A DNA stretch of 64,000 nt from contig CAJQUW010006857.1 in assembly GCA_907163375.1 (NCBI GenBank), forward strand, positions 208,501 through 272,500. Reading direction: 5' to 3'. Shown piece by piece: positions 1-10,364 of this stretch. The translations under genes and the position numbers were made by a program. Below the pieces are notes generated by a model, which searched no databases, was not told the origin of the DNA, and was given only the letters and a program-made list of their open reading frames with translations. Position 1 is the first letter of the stretch. Each line of letters begins with the position of its first letter. This stretch comes from Prostheceraeus crozeri. Lineage: Eukaryota; Platyhelminthes; Polycladida; Euryleptidae.

Positions 1-704
1 TACTTTTTATAAGCCATGGTACATTTTTACAATCATTTGAAAGTTATTGAATGATATGTTCTTGAAGATGCACAATGTTGGATGACAATGCCTTTGAATT
101 GTCTTTTAAATGACTGGTAACTGTGGATACCAGACACCATGAATATTAAGTGTGTAGCAACTATTTCAAGTGGATAAATATGGCAACTTTGACGCTGCGT
201 TTGAATAATTATAATTTCTTTCCATAAGAAGGCTTGTTGGTCTGACATGTTACTCGAACAGCCATTGTAATAATTTTCATATATGAAATTATTTTTGCAT
301 GTGATTTGTTTGATAGTTTGTATTTTAAAAGACGTAAAAATGAGCGTCGATGAAGAGTGAAAAGCCACGCATTTGCCATAGTATATCTCTCAAGAACTTT
401 TCTTATTTTGTTTACTGATTTTGCCGAGTCCTTTATTAAATGAGATCATGCATGTAATTAAAGAAATTGATTATTAAATAACATATGTATAGGCAAGTGA
501 GTGCCAAAATGCACACCGTAGGGAGGGCGGGGAGCATTGAATATGATTTTAAAACTTTTCCCGACAGTTTGAATTTACTAAATCAGATGAGCCAAAATCA
601 AACTCGGATGGAAAGTTGAGGGCATGCTAATCTGAGTTGTTGGAAGTTTCTGTAAAATTTGATCTTTCTACTAAAGTGGTCCATGTGTGGGTCACATCCC
701 GGTG

Positions 705-866
705 AAAAATTCCGCGTGGATTCGACTTTGGAATTGCTATATATAGATTCTACGTATTACTTTGACCCGGCTCTCCACGTGGATTCGACGTGGATTTATA
801 CCCATGAAATCGACATCGAATCCACCTGGTATCCACGTTTAAACTGTACCTATATCATCCACGTGG
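705..866. repeat. Cluster of CACGTGGA/TCCACGTG motifs with dyad symmetry
   Basis: At least six copies of GTGGAT/ATCCAC occur in both orientations within 160 bases, including CCACGTGGATTCGACGTGGA near 776. They could form local hairpins or be a degraded palindromic repeat. No function is inferred. Confidence 0.35.
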
Positions 867-928
867 AAACATAACGAATTTGCGTAAAAATAAATTTTTG
901 TCGACTTGCTTCAAGAATTCATGGTTTC

Positions 929-936
929 CACAAAGA
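929..936. repeat. 8-bp target-site duplication, left copy (CACAAAGA)
   Basis: CACAAAGA directly precedes CAGGGGTGGCGC at 937 and recurs at 4232-4239 directly after the inverted terminus. Eight bases is the target duplication length of hAT transposases. Confidence 0.6.
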
Positions 937-3900
937 CAGGGGTGGCGCGACGGGGGGTCCTGGGGGGGCACATGCCCCCAAGAAAATTATTGGACCCCCC
1001 GTCGGCAGGGCCACTGTCGGCAGTCGGCCTCCAGCACCTATATTTTGCATTACAATAATAGAGAGTATAGTTACGAATCGTTGCATTGGATATTGACTTG
1101 GATTGCTAGCCAAGTCAGCAACATTACTACAAGCATTTTTGTTTACAACGTTATCTCTTTATCCTGTTTAGCGGTAGAAAGATTGTATAGGGAAGAGATT
1201 TCTCTGTGTCGAGTTTTTGGTTATTTGATAATTGTTGACACGTACACAACTATAATAGATCATTAAACACAAGATAAAAGTTTGTTATCGTCTTGTTAAG
1301 GTTCGGTATCACGTTTCTGAGATCTTATTCTGAGACATAACTTTAATTAATAATTAGAGCAGCTGACAATATGAAGGAGCAATTGTCATTTTTGATGATT
1401 TTGCCGTGTTGAGAATATACGAGCGTATTTTGTCTAATAGATTTGCTACCTATTAACATGTAGCATTATAACTGATTTCTCAGTGGATTTTTTGAATGAT
1501 GAGGATGAGATAGGATAATAGATAAGCGATTTTCTACTAGAGATTTCCACCTGCTAATACAATCAATCAACAGATCGTCTATCTTGAGAGACAAGGAGCT
1601 AATTCACATTTCGGTAGTGGTGTGATCGATCAAATTTTGCGCGAGCGTAGCGAGCGTGCGTACACCATATCGTGCGATGATCTTGCTATTTTACCAATGA
1701 GTATGGTCCAACTATGCTACAGTCATGTGATTTGCTTTCATTTGGATGTTTAAAGGAAAACGAAACGCCACATCTGCACCATTTCTGAAGTCGCACGACT
1801 GATTCAACAGTCAATAGAACGCCTGTTGTTCGCGTTGTCGGGTAGTTCAAACGGCAAGTCGATCTGCTACACAGAATGTCAAATTATGAATTGATGCCTT
1901 TCTTTCAAAGTCAGTGGTACAGTAAGCGTCGTTTCTGGAAGCAGTTCCGACTAACTTCGACGTGTCGGCCCTCGCTACTGGGACATCATCCCAGGTGGTT
2001 GACAATGGCGAGAATGTGGAATTTTTCCGCTGAGTGAAGCAGTCGAAGGAAAAAATGAAGGCATAGATGTACCACTGACTTGGCCATGAGAAGTAGGGAC
2101 ACCCCAGTGACGGCTGGCCACCACTTACAGTATGTTTTAATAGAAATTAAGATTTCCTCCCCTACTTCGTTTGAATGACCTGTCTGGGTGTAGTGTCGAA
2201 AGCAACAACTTTGACAATCTGAGAGGGACCGGCCTGAAAGTGGAGACGGAAGTCTAAAATTGCAATCGATTCGACAGCAGCTTCAAACATGAGATCTTGG
2301 CAAGTCTCATTTTGGAAGTGGTTAAGATAGGCTTTAATAATAATTACAAATATACTTTGAAAGTGCTCAAGAAAAATTTGCATCTTTTTGACTGAAAATC
2401 CCTTTTACTATTGCGAAATACAGAAGTCACATAGATTCAGATATACATGCAGTGTAACCTACAGTATGGGTAGTCATATAACCATAGCATCTGTGTAGGC
2501 AAATAGTCTGCATCCCATGCAGTCAAATGGTCAGTCATACAAAATGCTTTGTAGTTAAGCGCAAGGTTGTAGTTCCTAAGTGATAGTCATAATAATGCAA
2601 TATACATAATTTGCATGCAATTGGACATAAATGCACATTTAGTATGCCTATGTCTAAATTTCACTTTTTATATAGGCCCCTAATCGAAATATTTCTTATT
2701 CAATTTGTAGGAGTCTAGATAAAAAGGTTAAACTTTCTCCGGGTTCAACTTAGCCAGGCTAAGGAGTTATGAAACAAATCAAGCAGACGGGCTTTGTGAT
2801 GCTTGTGGTCTTGAAAAAAACAAGCACTAGAAAAAGAATTAGAAAACATTCGAAATGTTTAAAAAACAGTGTAGTTGTGTCTTCGCTAGGATCCTCTTCC
2901 ATTATTGATTTCCGCACACAAGTATTTTATCCGATAATTGATCTTTGTATGAACGAGATGAACCGATGATTTTACGAGGAAAATAAGGTTATCATGAAAG
3001 GTATATCGGCACTGACCCCTGGAAGCAAAGCTTTTTTAACGTAGGATATCATCCGAACCTTCGGAGAAATTTACAATGCTCAACAAGACGATCTTGATAT
3101 TGAGGCAAAAAGTATGATGCGATTACTATCAAGAAAAAAGGACGGCATTGATCATTGTCCTTAGTGTTATTTTCTCTGTTTATGTATAAAATAGCATCAC
3201 GAATAGCAATTACTTTTGTAGACCTATCTCATTTCAGTTTTTGCTCGTATCTTTTGTAAATGTAGGCCCAATACTGATTTAAACGAAGTTATAACTTGCA
3301 AGGTCTATCCATTTGCTTTTGTACATAAATGATATTGTTTCTTGAAAATCGTGTCCTAACACGTTAGGAAAAGTACATGTGTACATCCCATGTCTTTCGA
3401 AGTTTTATGACATATGCATGTGGCAGTTCCTTGTCCTCACCATTTGTACATAGAAAATTCAAATATTTTCCCTATATACCTTTTTCTTAAATTAAATTTG
3501 GAAAAAAATGCATAAAGTTCCTACATAGGCTCTGATTATTTGAGTTGCATGCATGCACTAACATTAAATCGATTGACATAGTTGATAGCTTTTATGGTGT
3601 AGTCGAGAACTCATAGAAAATAGAGCGCATGACGAAGGTCATCATCACGCACGCTACATGAGTCAAAGCATCCTCGTATTTATACAACACGTAGCGTTTA
3701 CCAGGCGGCGAAGATGCTTTCAGTTCGTAGCTACTTATTTACGAATTTTAATTGTTCCCGAAAGAAGAAATTTAACAAACCGTTACAAAACTTGCTACCT
3801 GCTCTTATGCAATGTACACGAGGTAAGCCAACAGGCATTTGTTTCAAATTTCTCAAAGTTAACATACATGCATCACGTAAGATTTTGAAAGAAAATCATA

Positions 3901-4231
3901 GATTTACTCGCTATTAATAATTAAAGAAATCTCAGATACAGGAACACATTTTTGGTGACAGTTAACATGTAAATTGTCTGAAAGAAGAAATCGGACATAT
4001 GTGTAGGTGCATAACAAAGAGCGCATCGATTGCACAATTTTTTGTGTGTGCAAACATTGCACATTTATAACTCAATTACACAATTGACATGTGCATGTAT
4101 AGCCCACAAGTAGGCATAGCTGTTCATAGATTACAACAATTAGCCGGTATAGCCTGTCGGCACCTCGGTTGAAACCGTCGGCACAACGCTTCCATGGACC
4201 CCCCAGCTCTAGGACCCTGGCGCCACCACTG
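937..4231. mobile_element. Candidate non-autonomous hAT-like DNA transposon (3.3 kb)
   Basis: The left end reads CAGGGGTGGCGC and the right end is the inverted CAGTGGTGGCGC (11 of 12 match). The pair is flanked by identical 8-bp direct repeats, CACAAAGA. Terminal CAG...CTG and an 8-bp target duplication are hAT hallmarks. Both ends carry G-runs and GTCGGCA/TGCCGAC motifs just inside. I found no transposase: the open frames inside are short and featureless. The insertion lies between 13-bp inverted repeats (900-912 and 4248-4260), so the target seems to have been palindromic, or an outer element exists. An accidental pairing of two unrelated repeats cannot be excluded. Confidence 0.55.
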
Positions 4232-4239
4232 CACAAAGA
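4232..4239. repeat. 8-bp target-site duplication, right copy (CACAAAGA)
   Basis: Identical to 929-936 and directly abuts the CACTG terminus of the hAT-like element. Confidence 0.6.
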
Positions 4240-4856
4240 GAATGCTCGAAGCAAGTCGACAAAACTCTGTTTCTACTAAAACTAAAAATTGCATTGGCCA
4301 AAAATTATTTAAGGGGACACGTGAAACAAATTCACAGTCATTACACCTGCAAATAGCCATAAGGTGGTGATGTGGACACTGTTTGATATTTTTTTTGAGA
4401 GCTATGCGGAATGAACCAGTTATTAGAAATGAAATTAAACTTTGCTTGAAAATTACCCAAAAATAATGATTGACATGTACTCTTATTAGATGACACGAAT
4501 TTTGACATATTTTATAAGCTTATTTTTCCGTGAAGTAAAATATTTTGCAAATGACTTTCATTACAGTCAAACCAAAATTTTGAAAAACAATGGTTTCTGT
4601 GCATAATTATTCATGTTTTCCAGGAATAAGTTACTTCGTAGTCATCTTCCTCATATTGCATAGTTAATTGTATGCAACATTCGAGCTTCATGGATTTTAA
4701 AGTGTTCGAAATTATTTTTTGAAATCGGGTTGATATGACATGTATGATACATGTTTCTCATTTTCATCAAACAGCTATCTATTGCAATTTGCCAATGCAA
4801 ATTTGGACCAGATTTGATGACAGTGAACGTGGAAAGATTTGAAATGAAGGCCCTTA
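4240..4856. other. Host sequence between hAT-like element and Polinton shell
   Basis: AT-rich, no gene recognised. Homology to the Polinton ATPase begins abruptly at about 4857, marking the truncated left edge of element 1. Confidence 0.5.
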
Positions 4857-4998
4857 ATCAGTTATTTGTAGAAGATCAGGATGTGGAAAAACATATTTAT
4901 CATTTAAAACTTTAACGACTCCAAATTTTTTGGATTATAACAATTAATATTGATAAAAAAATTCATGATAGAGTTATCGAACAATTGTTCTCTGACTA
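4857..4998 (+). pseudogene. Element 1 packaging ATPase remnant
   Basis: Two pieces of the A32/FtsK-HerA-type packaging ATPase remain. The first covers the P-loop (GRSGCGKT-like, here with a stop-creating change just before it) to LDYNN. The second is the C-terminal stretch ending IEQLF before a stop near 4998. They are joined directly, so about 0.55 kb including Walker B is missing compared with the copy at 21496-22263. The 5' end is also lost at the element boundary. It is convergent with polB, as in the other two elements. Confidence 0.85.
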
Positions 4999-5122
4999 GG
5001 CATCATCCCGACTAGGCGTTTGAGATAGAAAATATTTTCGTGGAGTGATATTTTTTTCTTCTCGACTGATTTAAATAATAAAAATTTTTTTCTAGACGGA
5101 TTTAAATAATAATAAATAAACT

Positions 5123-8100
5123 TTAAAAAGGTAAAGTAGTTATTCCATCAGGTAAAATTTTTCTTTTATCATCAAATGGATCTAATGCTAATTTATGTTC
5201 CTCTTTTAAATACATTTTATGTTTCTTTGAATTAAGTCTATAATTACATGCTGTTTTTATTTCATTATTAAATAATGCATTCTCATAGTCTTGAAATGTT
5301 ATTTGGTTAGCCACTGATGCCTTTGAAATTCCTTTTAATGTTTTATGTGTTTTAATATTATTAGTTGTAGTATAGCAATAACATTTGGATTTTAAAAATA
5401 TAGCTTCTGTTATGTACTCTTTATTTCCTTCTAGTTCATCTTTTACTTTACATAAATCAGAAGGATGAATTACATCTTTTATTTTATTAATTTCTTCGTC
5501 AAGTGAAGAATTATGCGGTATTGTTAACTCTAAGAAAACAGAGTCGGTATCTGTAAAGTGTAATTTATAGTTTTCGCCATAAGCAGGTGCTAAATAATCA
5601 TATATAAATCTATACATAAATAGTTTAGCTGATTCTAATATAGTGAATCCAATAAAATTAAACTTATCATGTTTTACGCTGATTCGACGTAAATGTACAG
5701 CACATAGTTCATCACTGAATCTAGTAGTTCTTTTATATGTAGGTTTCCTTGTTAAATTTTGAAACCTATCTCTATCATAAACTATTTCAATATTTTGTCT
5801 ATTACGCACATTTTCTAAAGTCTTACCATAAAATGCATTATTCATTAATTTAAAGAATACGTTTCCGAAATCATCTTTATTTCTTTAGCTATTTTACGTT
5901 TTTTAATATTGATCTCTATATAAATTTTTTAACCATTCAGATTCTTGATAGACTAGTTTTCGATGTATTTTAGTGAGAATCATCCCATGTTCTAAATACC
6001 AATCTAGCATTCTTCCTTCAACAACATACTTTCCTTTATTACTTTGTGTTAACATAAGTTTTTTGTTGGTCTGTATTTCTTAGGAATTAAAGATTTTTGA
6101 TAATCTGAAAAATCTTCTATATTGGGAATTTTGTTTTCAGGGCAGAATGGAAAATATTTTGTTGTATCTTTTATTTCATCAGGATATACTAAATCAACTT
6201 CATATATATAACCATAATTATGAACGCCATCATATGTTTTTTGGTAATCAAGAATATTACACCATGCCATTTCACCTGTTGGTAATTCTTGTATGATACA
6301 AGAAGAATATAAGCTATTAAAATCATAATATAACAAATAGTTTTCTCTCATGAATTCATCAAATGCCGCTTGACTCTCTTCATTTGATATAAGTCCTTCT
6401 ATATTTTGATTAAAAAATTTTATAAACTGATCGCTTTCTTCTGGAGATAAAAGTTGATATATTCCATAATCATCAGGATTTACTTTCTTATTATAACATT
6501 TAACATATCTATTACCTAAAACTGATGAAACACCACCTCTAATCCCAGATTCAAAAAATAATAATTTATCATATGTATTTTCTTTATAATGTTTAAGCTA
6601 AATTTATAATGTGGAATGTCATTTGAAGTTTAACACCAGTATGTTTTAATCCTGCTAGCCATGTTAAACCTGGTGTAGAATAACAATAACATGGATCTAT
6701 TCCATAATATTCTAAACACATGTCACGAAAGTTTTCAAAAAGATCAGTAAGGATTAATACATCTATCTGAAGATATTTCATTGTATAATCATACATTGTT
6801 CTATAATTAAATTCTCTCCAATTTTTTCAGCTTCTGAATAATCTTCTTCAGATAATTGTGATTGTTTTAATGTTGATTTAAATTTATTTATTGGAGGAAG
6901 TTTTTGTTCTTTCATTTATTTGTTGTTGTTATAATTTTTTAGATGAAAATAAATCTTTCATTACTAAATAGAAATCATATTTAGAACCATTGTAGAAATA
7001 TAAAGGAACAAAGTTATATTTAAATTTATTAGCATTAAGATTACAAGAGTTATGTGCTGCACCTCTATATAATCCATTTAGATGATCATGATCTTTTACT
7101 TTTATCAATATATCTACCTCTGCCACTTTTATAATTATTTTTAAATTCTTTTCCACAGTAATAACATTTTGTTTCATCAATAAAATGATATTTTTCTTCA
7201 TCCGTTAATGGAAGCATTGGTATATTTGTTTCAAGCAATTGTGAAAAACGTTCTTGTAATTCTTCTACTTTCTTTGTAAACATTTCTGAACTATCTTCAC
7301 CATAGTATTGATAATATTCTGATTTAAATAATTCAGGATAATTTGAATGAATGTACATTCCCCAACATAATGGTTTTTGTTCAAATAAATATTTTTCTTT
7401 ACTTTGTTCAGGTTCAGAACTTTTTTCATATTTACCATTATCAGAATTTTGTGTTATGTTAACATTATATGCTTCGAAATCACAATAAATAGTAAAGGGT
7501 ACTTTATTTTTGAAATAATGTCTATTATATATTAAATAATCATCTTTCGGAAAAGTGTTTTCAACTGCTTCATTTTGTTGGCAATTCTCCAAATGTCTAT
7601 TCATTTCTTCTTTAGTATTAAAGCTCGTCATACATTGGAGACAGGGAAAATAAGCATTATCTGAAGTTTTTGTAAATATAGAAACATCTTTACACAATAT
7701 AAAATGTCCCTGATAATATAATATATTCGCTTGTGCTGATTGTTTTGTTTGTTTTAATTTTTCAAATTGATCTTGATATATTTCATGTGTTGAATCGATG
7801 TATCTTGTAAGATGTTTTGTAGACTGTTGATAATTTTTCTGCTCAATTATGTCTAACTGATAATTACTTTCTTTATAATATTGTTCTTTATATTGTTGTT
7901 GACAGTTTTTAAAACATTCATTTAATTCTTTATTTAAATTTTGTAGTTTTTGTTGATATTCTAAAGATAAAGATGAATAATTGGAATCATAATCATAATC
8001 ATAATTAAAACTACGTCCTTTATAATTATTATGATTAATCATTATTGGTGATAATGTTTTAACAATTTCATATTTTTCAGTACATATTATATTTCCTTGG

Positions 8101-8841
8101 TAAAAAATATTTTTCTTTGTGATATGGTGCAGGATGTAAATGTGCTATAATACTCCACAGAAAACAACGTTCATCTTCATTTTTTATGTTGATTATTTGT
8201 GTAGAACGGAAAGGAAGGTGTATGTAACTACCACCAGTATTATTTTTACATTTATCAATTACTATTTTCTTGGATAGTATTTTAACAAATCTCCAACCAG
8301 ATTCACGTAACTGGGCTTCAATTGTACAATTTTCTAATTGATTTATCACTTTTTCAAATATGGGTTGTATATTATTTACATTATGAATTGTATAAAGTAC
8401 TTCTACATTTATATAACATTTGAAAGATTTATTAAATATTTTGAAAAAATTTGTTAATACATCATAAAAAGTTTTATCGGTTTCATTATATTCAACAGAC
8501 TCATCAAATAAATATTTTATATCTGTTACAGCTTCATCAAATTCATCTATTTCGTTAAATTCATCAGTGTCGCTAAATAAATATCTTCAATTTGCTACAT
8601 GTTCATCTTCACTATTACAAACTTTTTTATATTCCGAATGTGAATATTCATCAAATATCTTTTCAACTTTTATATCAGTAGGTAATGTTTCAAGAAAGTT
8701 TTCATAATTATTTAATTTTGTTATATTTTCTTCATTAGCTCGATCTACATTTTGTAAATGTATTTTACTTTTTAAATGAGATTGACAACTTCTTTTTGTT
8801 TGCAACTTTCTTTTACATCAGATACAATAAAACTTTTCCAT
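5123..8841 (-). pseudogene. polB: Element 1 protein-primed DNA polymerase B, degraded
   Basis: This family B polymerase copy is broken into several frames. It keeps the N-terminal zinc-finger region (stop inside the first CxxC), the LWSIIAHLHPA region, the exonuclease motif YCDFEAY, the CYYCGKEF...DHDH insert, the palm motif DFNSLYSS, NNAFYGKT and TDTDSVF. Lesions include a deletion after the HPAPYHKEK region, a frameshift in AEKNWRE, a duplicated stretch near 6596-6640 and a private deletion near 6920 of about 240 bp. Most lesions are shared with element 3. It alone retains Gly in NAFYGK, where the other two copies have Asp. Confidence 0.92.
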
Positions 8842-8984
8842 TTTTTAGATTTTAAAGAAAAAATTTGTGTATTAATTTTATTCAAGAAATCTTATAAATT
8901 TTAGATTTTATGAACTTTAGATTTTACAAATTTTAGATTTTATAAATCATATAAACTTTTCTTAAATAAAGGGGGAAAATTTAA

Positions 8985-9057
8985 TTAATGCAATGTTTTT
9001 AAATCATAAAGTGTTAAATGTTCTTTACTAATTGCCAAAAATACTCGCAAACTTCTT
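8985..9057 (-). pseudogene. Element 1 gene X, 3' part (interrupted by element 2)
   Basis: This encodes the C-terminus (LRVFLAINKEHLTLYDLKTLH) of the 110-aa protein intact at 38530-38859. The reading frame is cut at CTTCTT by element 2 and resumes at 27032. Function unknown. Confidence 0.85.
9052..9057. repeat. 6-bp target-site duplication of element 2, left (CTTCTT)
   Basis: CTTCTT lies just before the terminal AGTAATGGGC and again at 27032-27037 just after GCCCATTACT. The uninterrupted gene X in element 3 has a single CTTCTT at this spot, which shows the empty site directly. Confidence 0.95.
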
Positions 9058-9715
9058 AGTAATGGGCAAAAGACCGTTCCAGGACACCATAAAATTCAAA
9101 AAAATAGTATCTTTAAAAACGACATAAATTCATGAATTTAGTCCTTTTTTCAGGTTTTTAAGACCTAAATACATGAATTTAGTCCATTCAAAAAGTATCA
9201 TTTTTTCAAAAAATGACATTTTTAAAAACGACATAAATTCATGAATTTGAACCCTTTTTCAGGTTATGAAGACCTAAATTCATAAATTTGGGCGTTTTTA
9301 AAAATACCCAATTTTCAAATTTTTCAAAATCTCAAATTTGAGAATTACAATTTTCACCCCCAAAATCATGACCGTTCAAGGACACCGAAAATCATAAAAG
9401 TTAAGAATCACAAATTTGAGATTAAGATCATTTTTTTACTTTGAAAATCATGACCGTTCAAGGACACCGAAAAAATCATAAAAGTTAAGAATCTCAAATT
9501 TGAGAATTACAATTTTCATTGCTTAAATCATGACCGTTCAAGGACACCAAAAATCATAAAAGTTGAGAATTTCAAATTCATGAATTTTATCCATCTTTCA
9601 GGTTTTTAAAATATATCATGTGACTAATAATATTTATTTAAAAATGGAAGAAACAAAAGTGGAAGAAGCCGCAAGAATATATCCTTCAATATAATATGAA
9701 CGTAGTTCTACTACC
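9058..9715 (+). repeat. Element 2 left terminal inverted repeat with iterons
   Basis: Matches the complement of 26461-27031 plus 24872-24937. The terminal GACCGTTCCAGGACACC recurs as GACCGTTCAAGGACACC near 9370, 9449 and 9530, about 80 bp apart, each followed by AT-rich palindromic words such as CTCAAATTTGAG and AATTCATGAATT. The inner end holds the first codons of the membrane protein gene (ATG at 9643), which breaks off after SIYPSI-like codons. Confidence 0.9.
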
Positions 9716-9717
9716 CC

Positions 9718-9766
9718 CTCCCTTCTAACTTCTAGGGGTCCCTTCTGACTTCTAGGGGTCCCTTAA
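9718..9766. repeat. Short tandem repeat CTTCTAGGGGTCCCTTCTRA
   Basis: Two to three 20-bp units lie between the left TIR and the protease start. They replace the DNA that in elements 1 and 3 holds the rest of the membrane gene and the cargo. Confidence 0.6.
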
Positions 9767-9785
9767 GAAATTTTTTTATTATAAA

Positions 9786-10214
9786 ATGAACAACATAAAT
9801 GAGTTTTTAAAATTATATGGAACGCAAACTACGACAAATTTCGACCTAAAGAAAATCGCAAATGAATTAGGAATAAAGAATTTTCATGTTCTAATGAGAG
9901 ACGAATTACAATTCCTAAAAAATAAGCCAACAGGAACCTTCAGTTCCCGGAACAAAGTTCCATCAATAACTGTAAATTTCGTAACCAATCTTCACACTTC
10001 AGACCAAAAAGGCGTACATTGGTCAGCAGGCGTTAAAAATTATCAGCAGAACTATTATTTTGATTCATACGGTTTGCCCCCTACAAATGAAGTAACAGAA
10101 TTACTTGGAACGGGAACATACAATACGTTTCAAATTCAAACACCAGGCACTACCTATTGTGGACAATTATGTTTATACGTTTTGTACAAATTACAAAAAG
10201 AGTACCATTTCTAG
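9786..10214 (+). CDS. Adenain-like cysteine protease (Ulp1 fold)
   Basis: This 142-aa protein is the virion maturation protease of Polintons and adenoviruses. The catalytic set is visible: His78 in GVHWSAG, Asp93 in YYFDSYGLPP, Gln118 before GTTYCG, and Cys125 in the CGQLC motif. It should cleave capsid-associated precursors during assembly. The N-terminal YGTQTTTNFDLKKIANELGI is shared with the element 1 and 3 copies. A double-hairpin insert at 9933-9961 adds codons near residue 50. Compared with element 1, a one-base loss near 10196 shortens the C-terminus by about ten residues, leaving the catalytic core intact. It is transcribed away from the left TIR and converges on the integrase gene. 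Confidence 0.9.
   Translation: MNNINEFLKLYGTQTTTNFDLKKIANELGIKNFHVLMRDELQFLKNKPTGTFSSRNKVPSITVNFVTNLHTSDQKGVHWSAGVKNYQQNYYFDSYGLPPTNEVTELLGTGTYNTFQIQTPGTTYCGQLCLYVLYKLQKEYHF
9933..9961. repeat. Double-hairpin insert in protease gene
   Basis: GGAAC-CTTCA-GTTCC followed by GGAAC-AAA-GTTCC. It is absent from the element 3 protease at the same place, and the frame is kept. Confidence 0.7.
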
Positions 10215-10233
10215 ATATAATGTTAGAATTGAA

Positions 10234-10263
10234 CGAACCGTAGGTTCTATGGCTACGCCTAAT
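10234..10263. repeat. Double-hairpin insert, intergenic (30 bp)
   Basis: CGAACC-GTA-GGTTC, TA, TGGC-TAC-GCCT: two stems with 3-nt loops, in the convergent space between protease and integrase genes. Same layout as the coding-region copies. Confidence 0.75.
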
Positions 10264-10277
10264 AATAATAATGATAA

Positions 10278-10364
10278 TTAAAAATCACTTCGTTGTAATT
10301 CATTTTGATAAAATCGGCCTCTGATATCTTCATCATCTAAATCTTTGATTTCGTAAGTAATCGG
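10278..10364 (-). pseudogene. Former C-terminal tail of the integrase protein
   Basis: The frame continues past the TGA that ends the integrase at 10365. It encodes a tail similar to the element 1 and 3 integrases (PITYEI-DLD-E-I-GRFY-NEL) up to TAA at 10278-10280. Element 1 has Tyr at the stop position. The stop thus removes about 27 residues, unless it is read through. Confidence 0.65.

Larger units (their letters stand above)
1..936. other. Host flank, no gene recognised
   Basis: AT-rich non-coding DNA. Short open frames here show no recognisable domain. From about 705 to 865 the motif GTGGA or its complement TCCAC recurs many times, often near CACGTGGATTCGACGTGG, giving local dyad symmetry. 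Nothing else is supported before the hAT-like element. Confidence 0.5.

Noticed and set aside
33-368. Minus-strand open frame of 111 codons at the left edge
   Set aside because: No domain, low complexity, AT-rich, no splice or promoter context; consistent with chance.
880-1266. Plus-strand open frame of 128 codons
   Set aside because: It crosses the terminus of the hAT-like element and has no recognisable domain.
1641-1660. GCGAGCGTAGCGAGCGTGCG considered as a regulatory element
   Set aside because: A short imperfect repeat seen once; no supporting context.
4857-9057. Element 1 left part considered as an independent fourth Polinton
   Set aside because: Its gene X continues exactly across the element 2 target duplication at 27032, so it belongs to the same element as 27032-32605.
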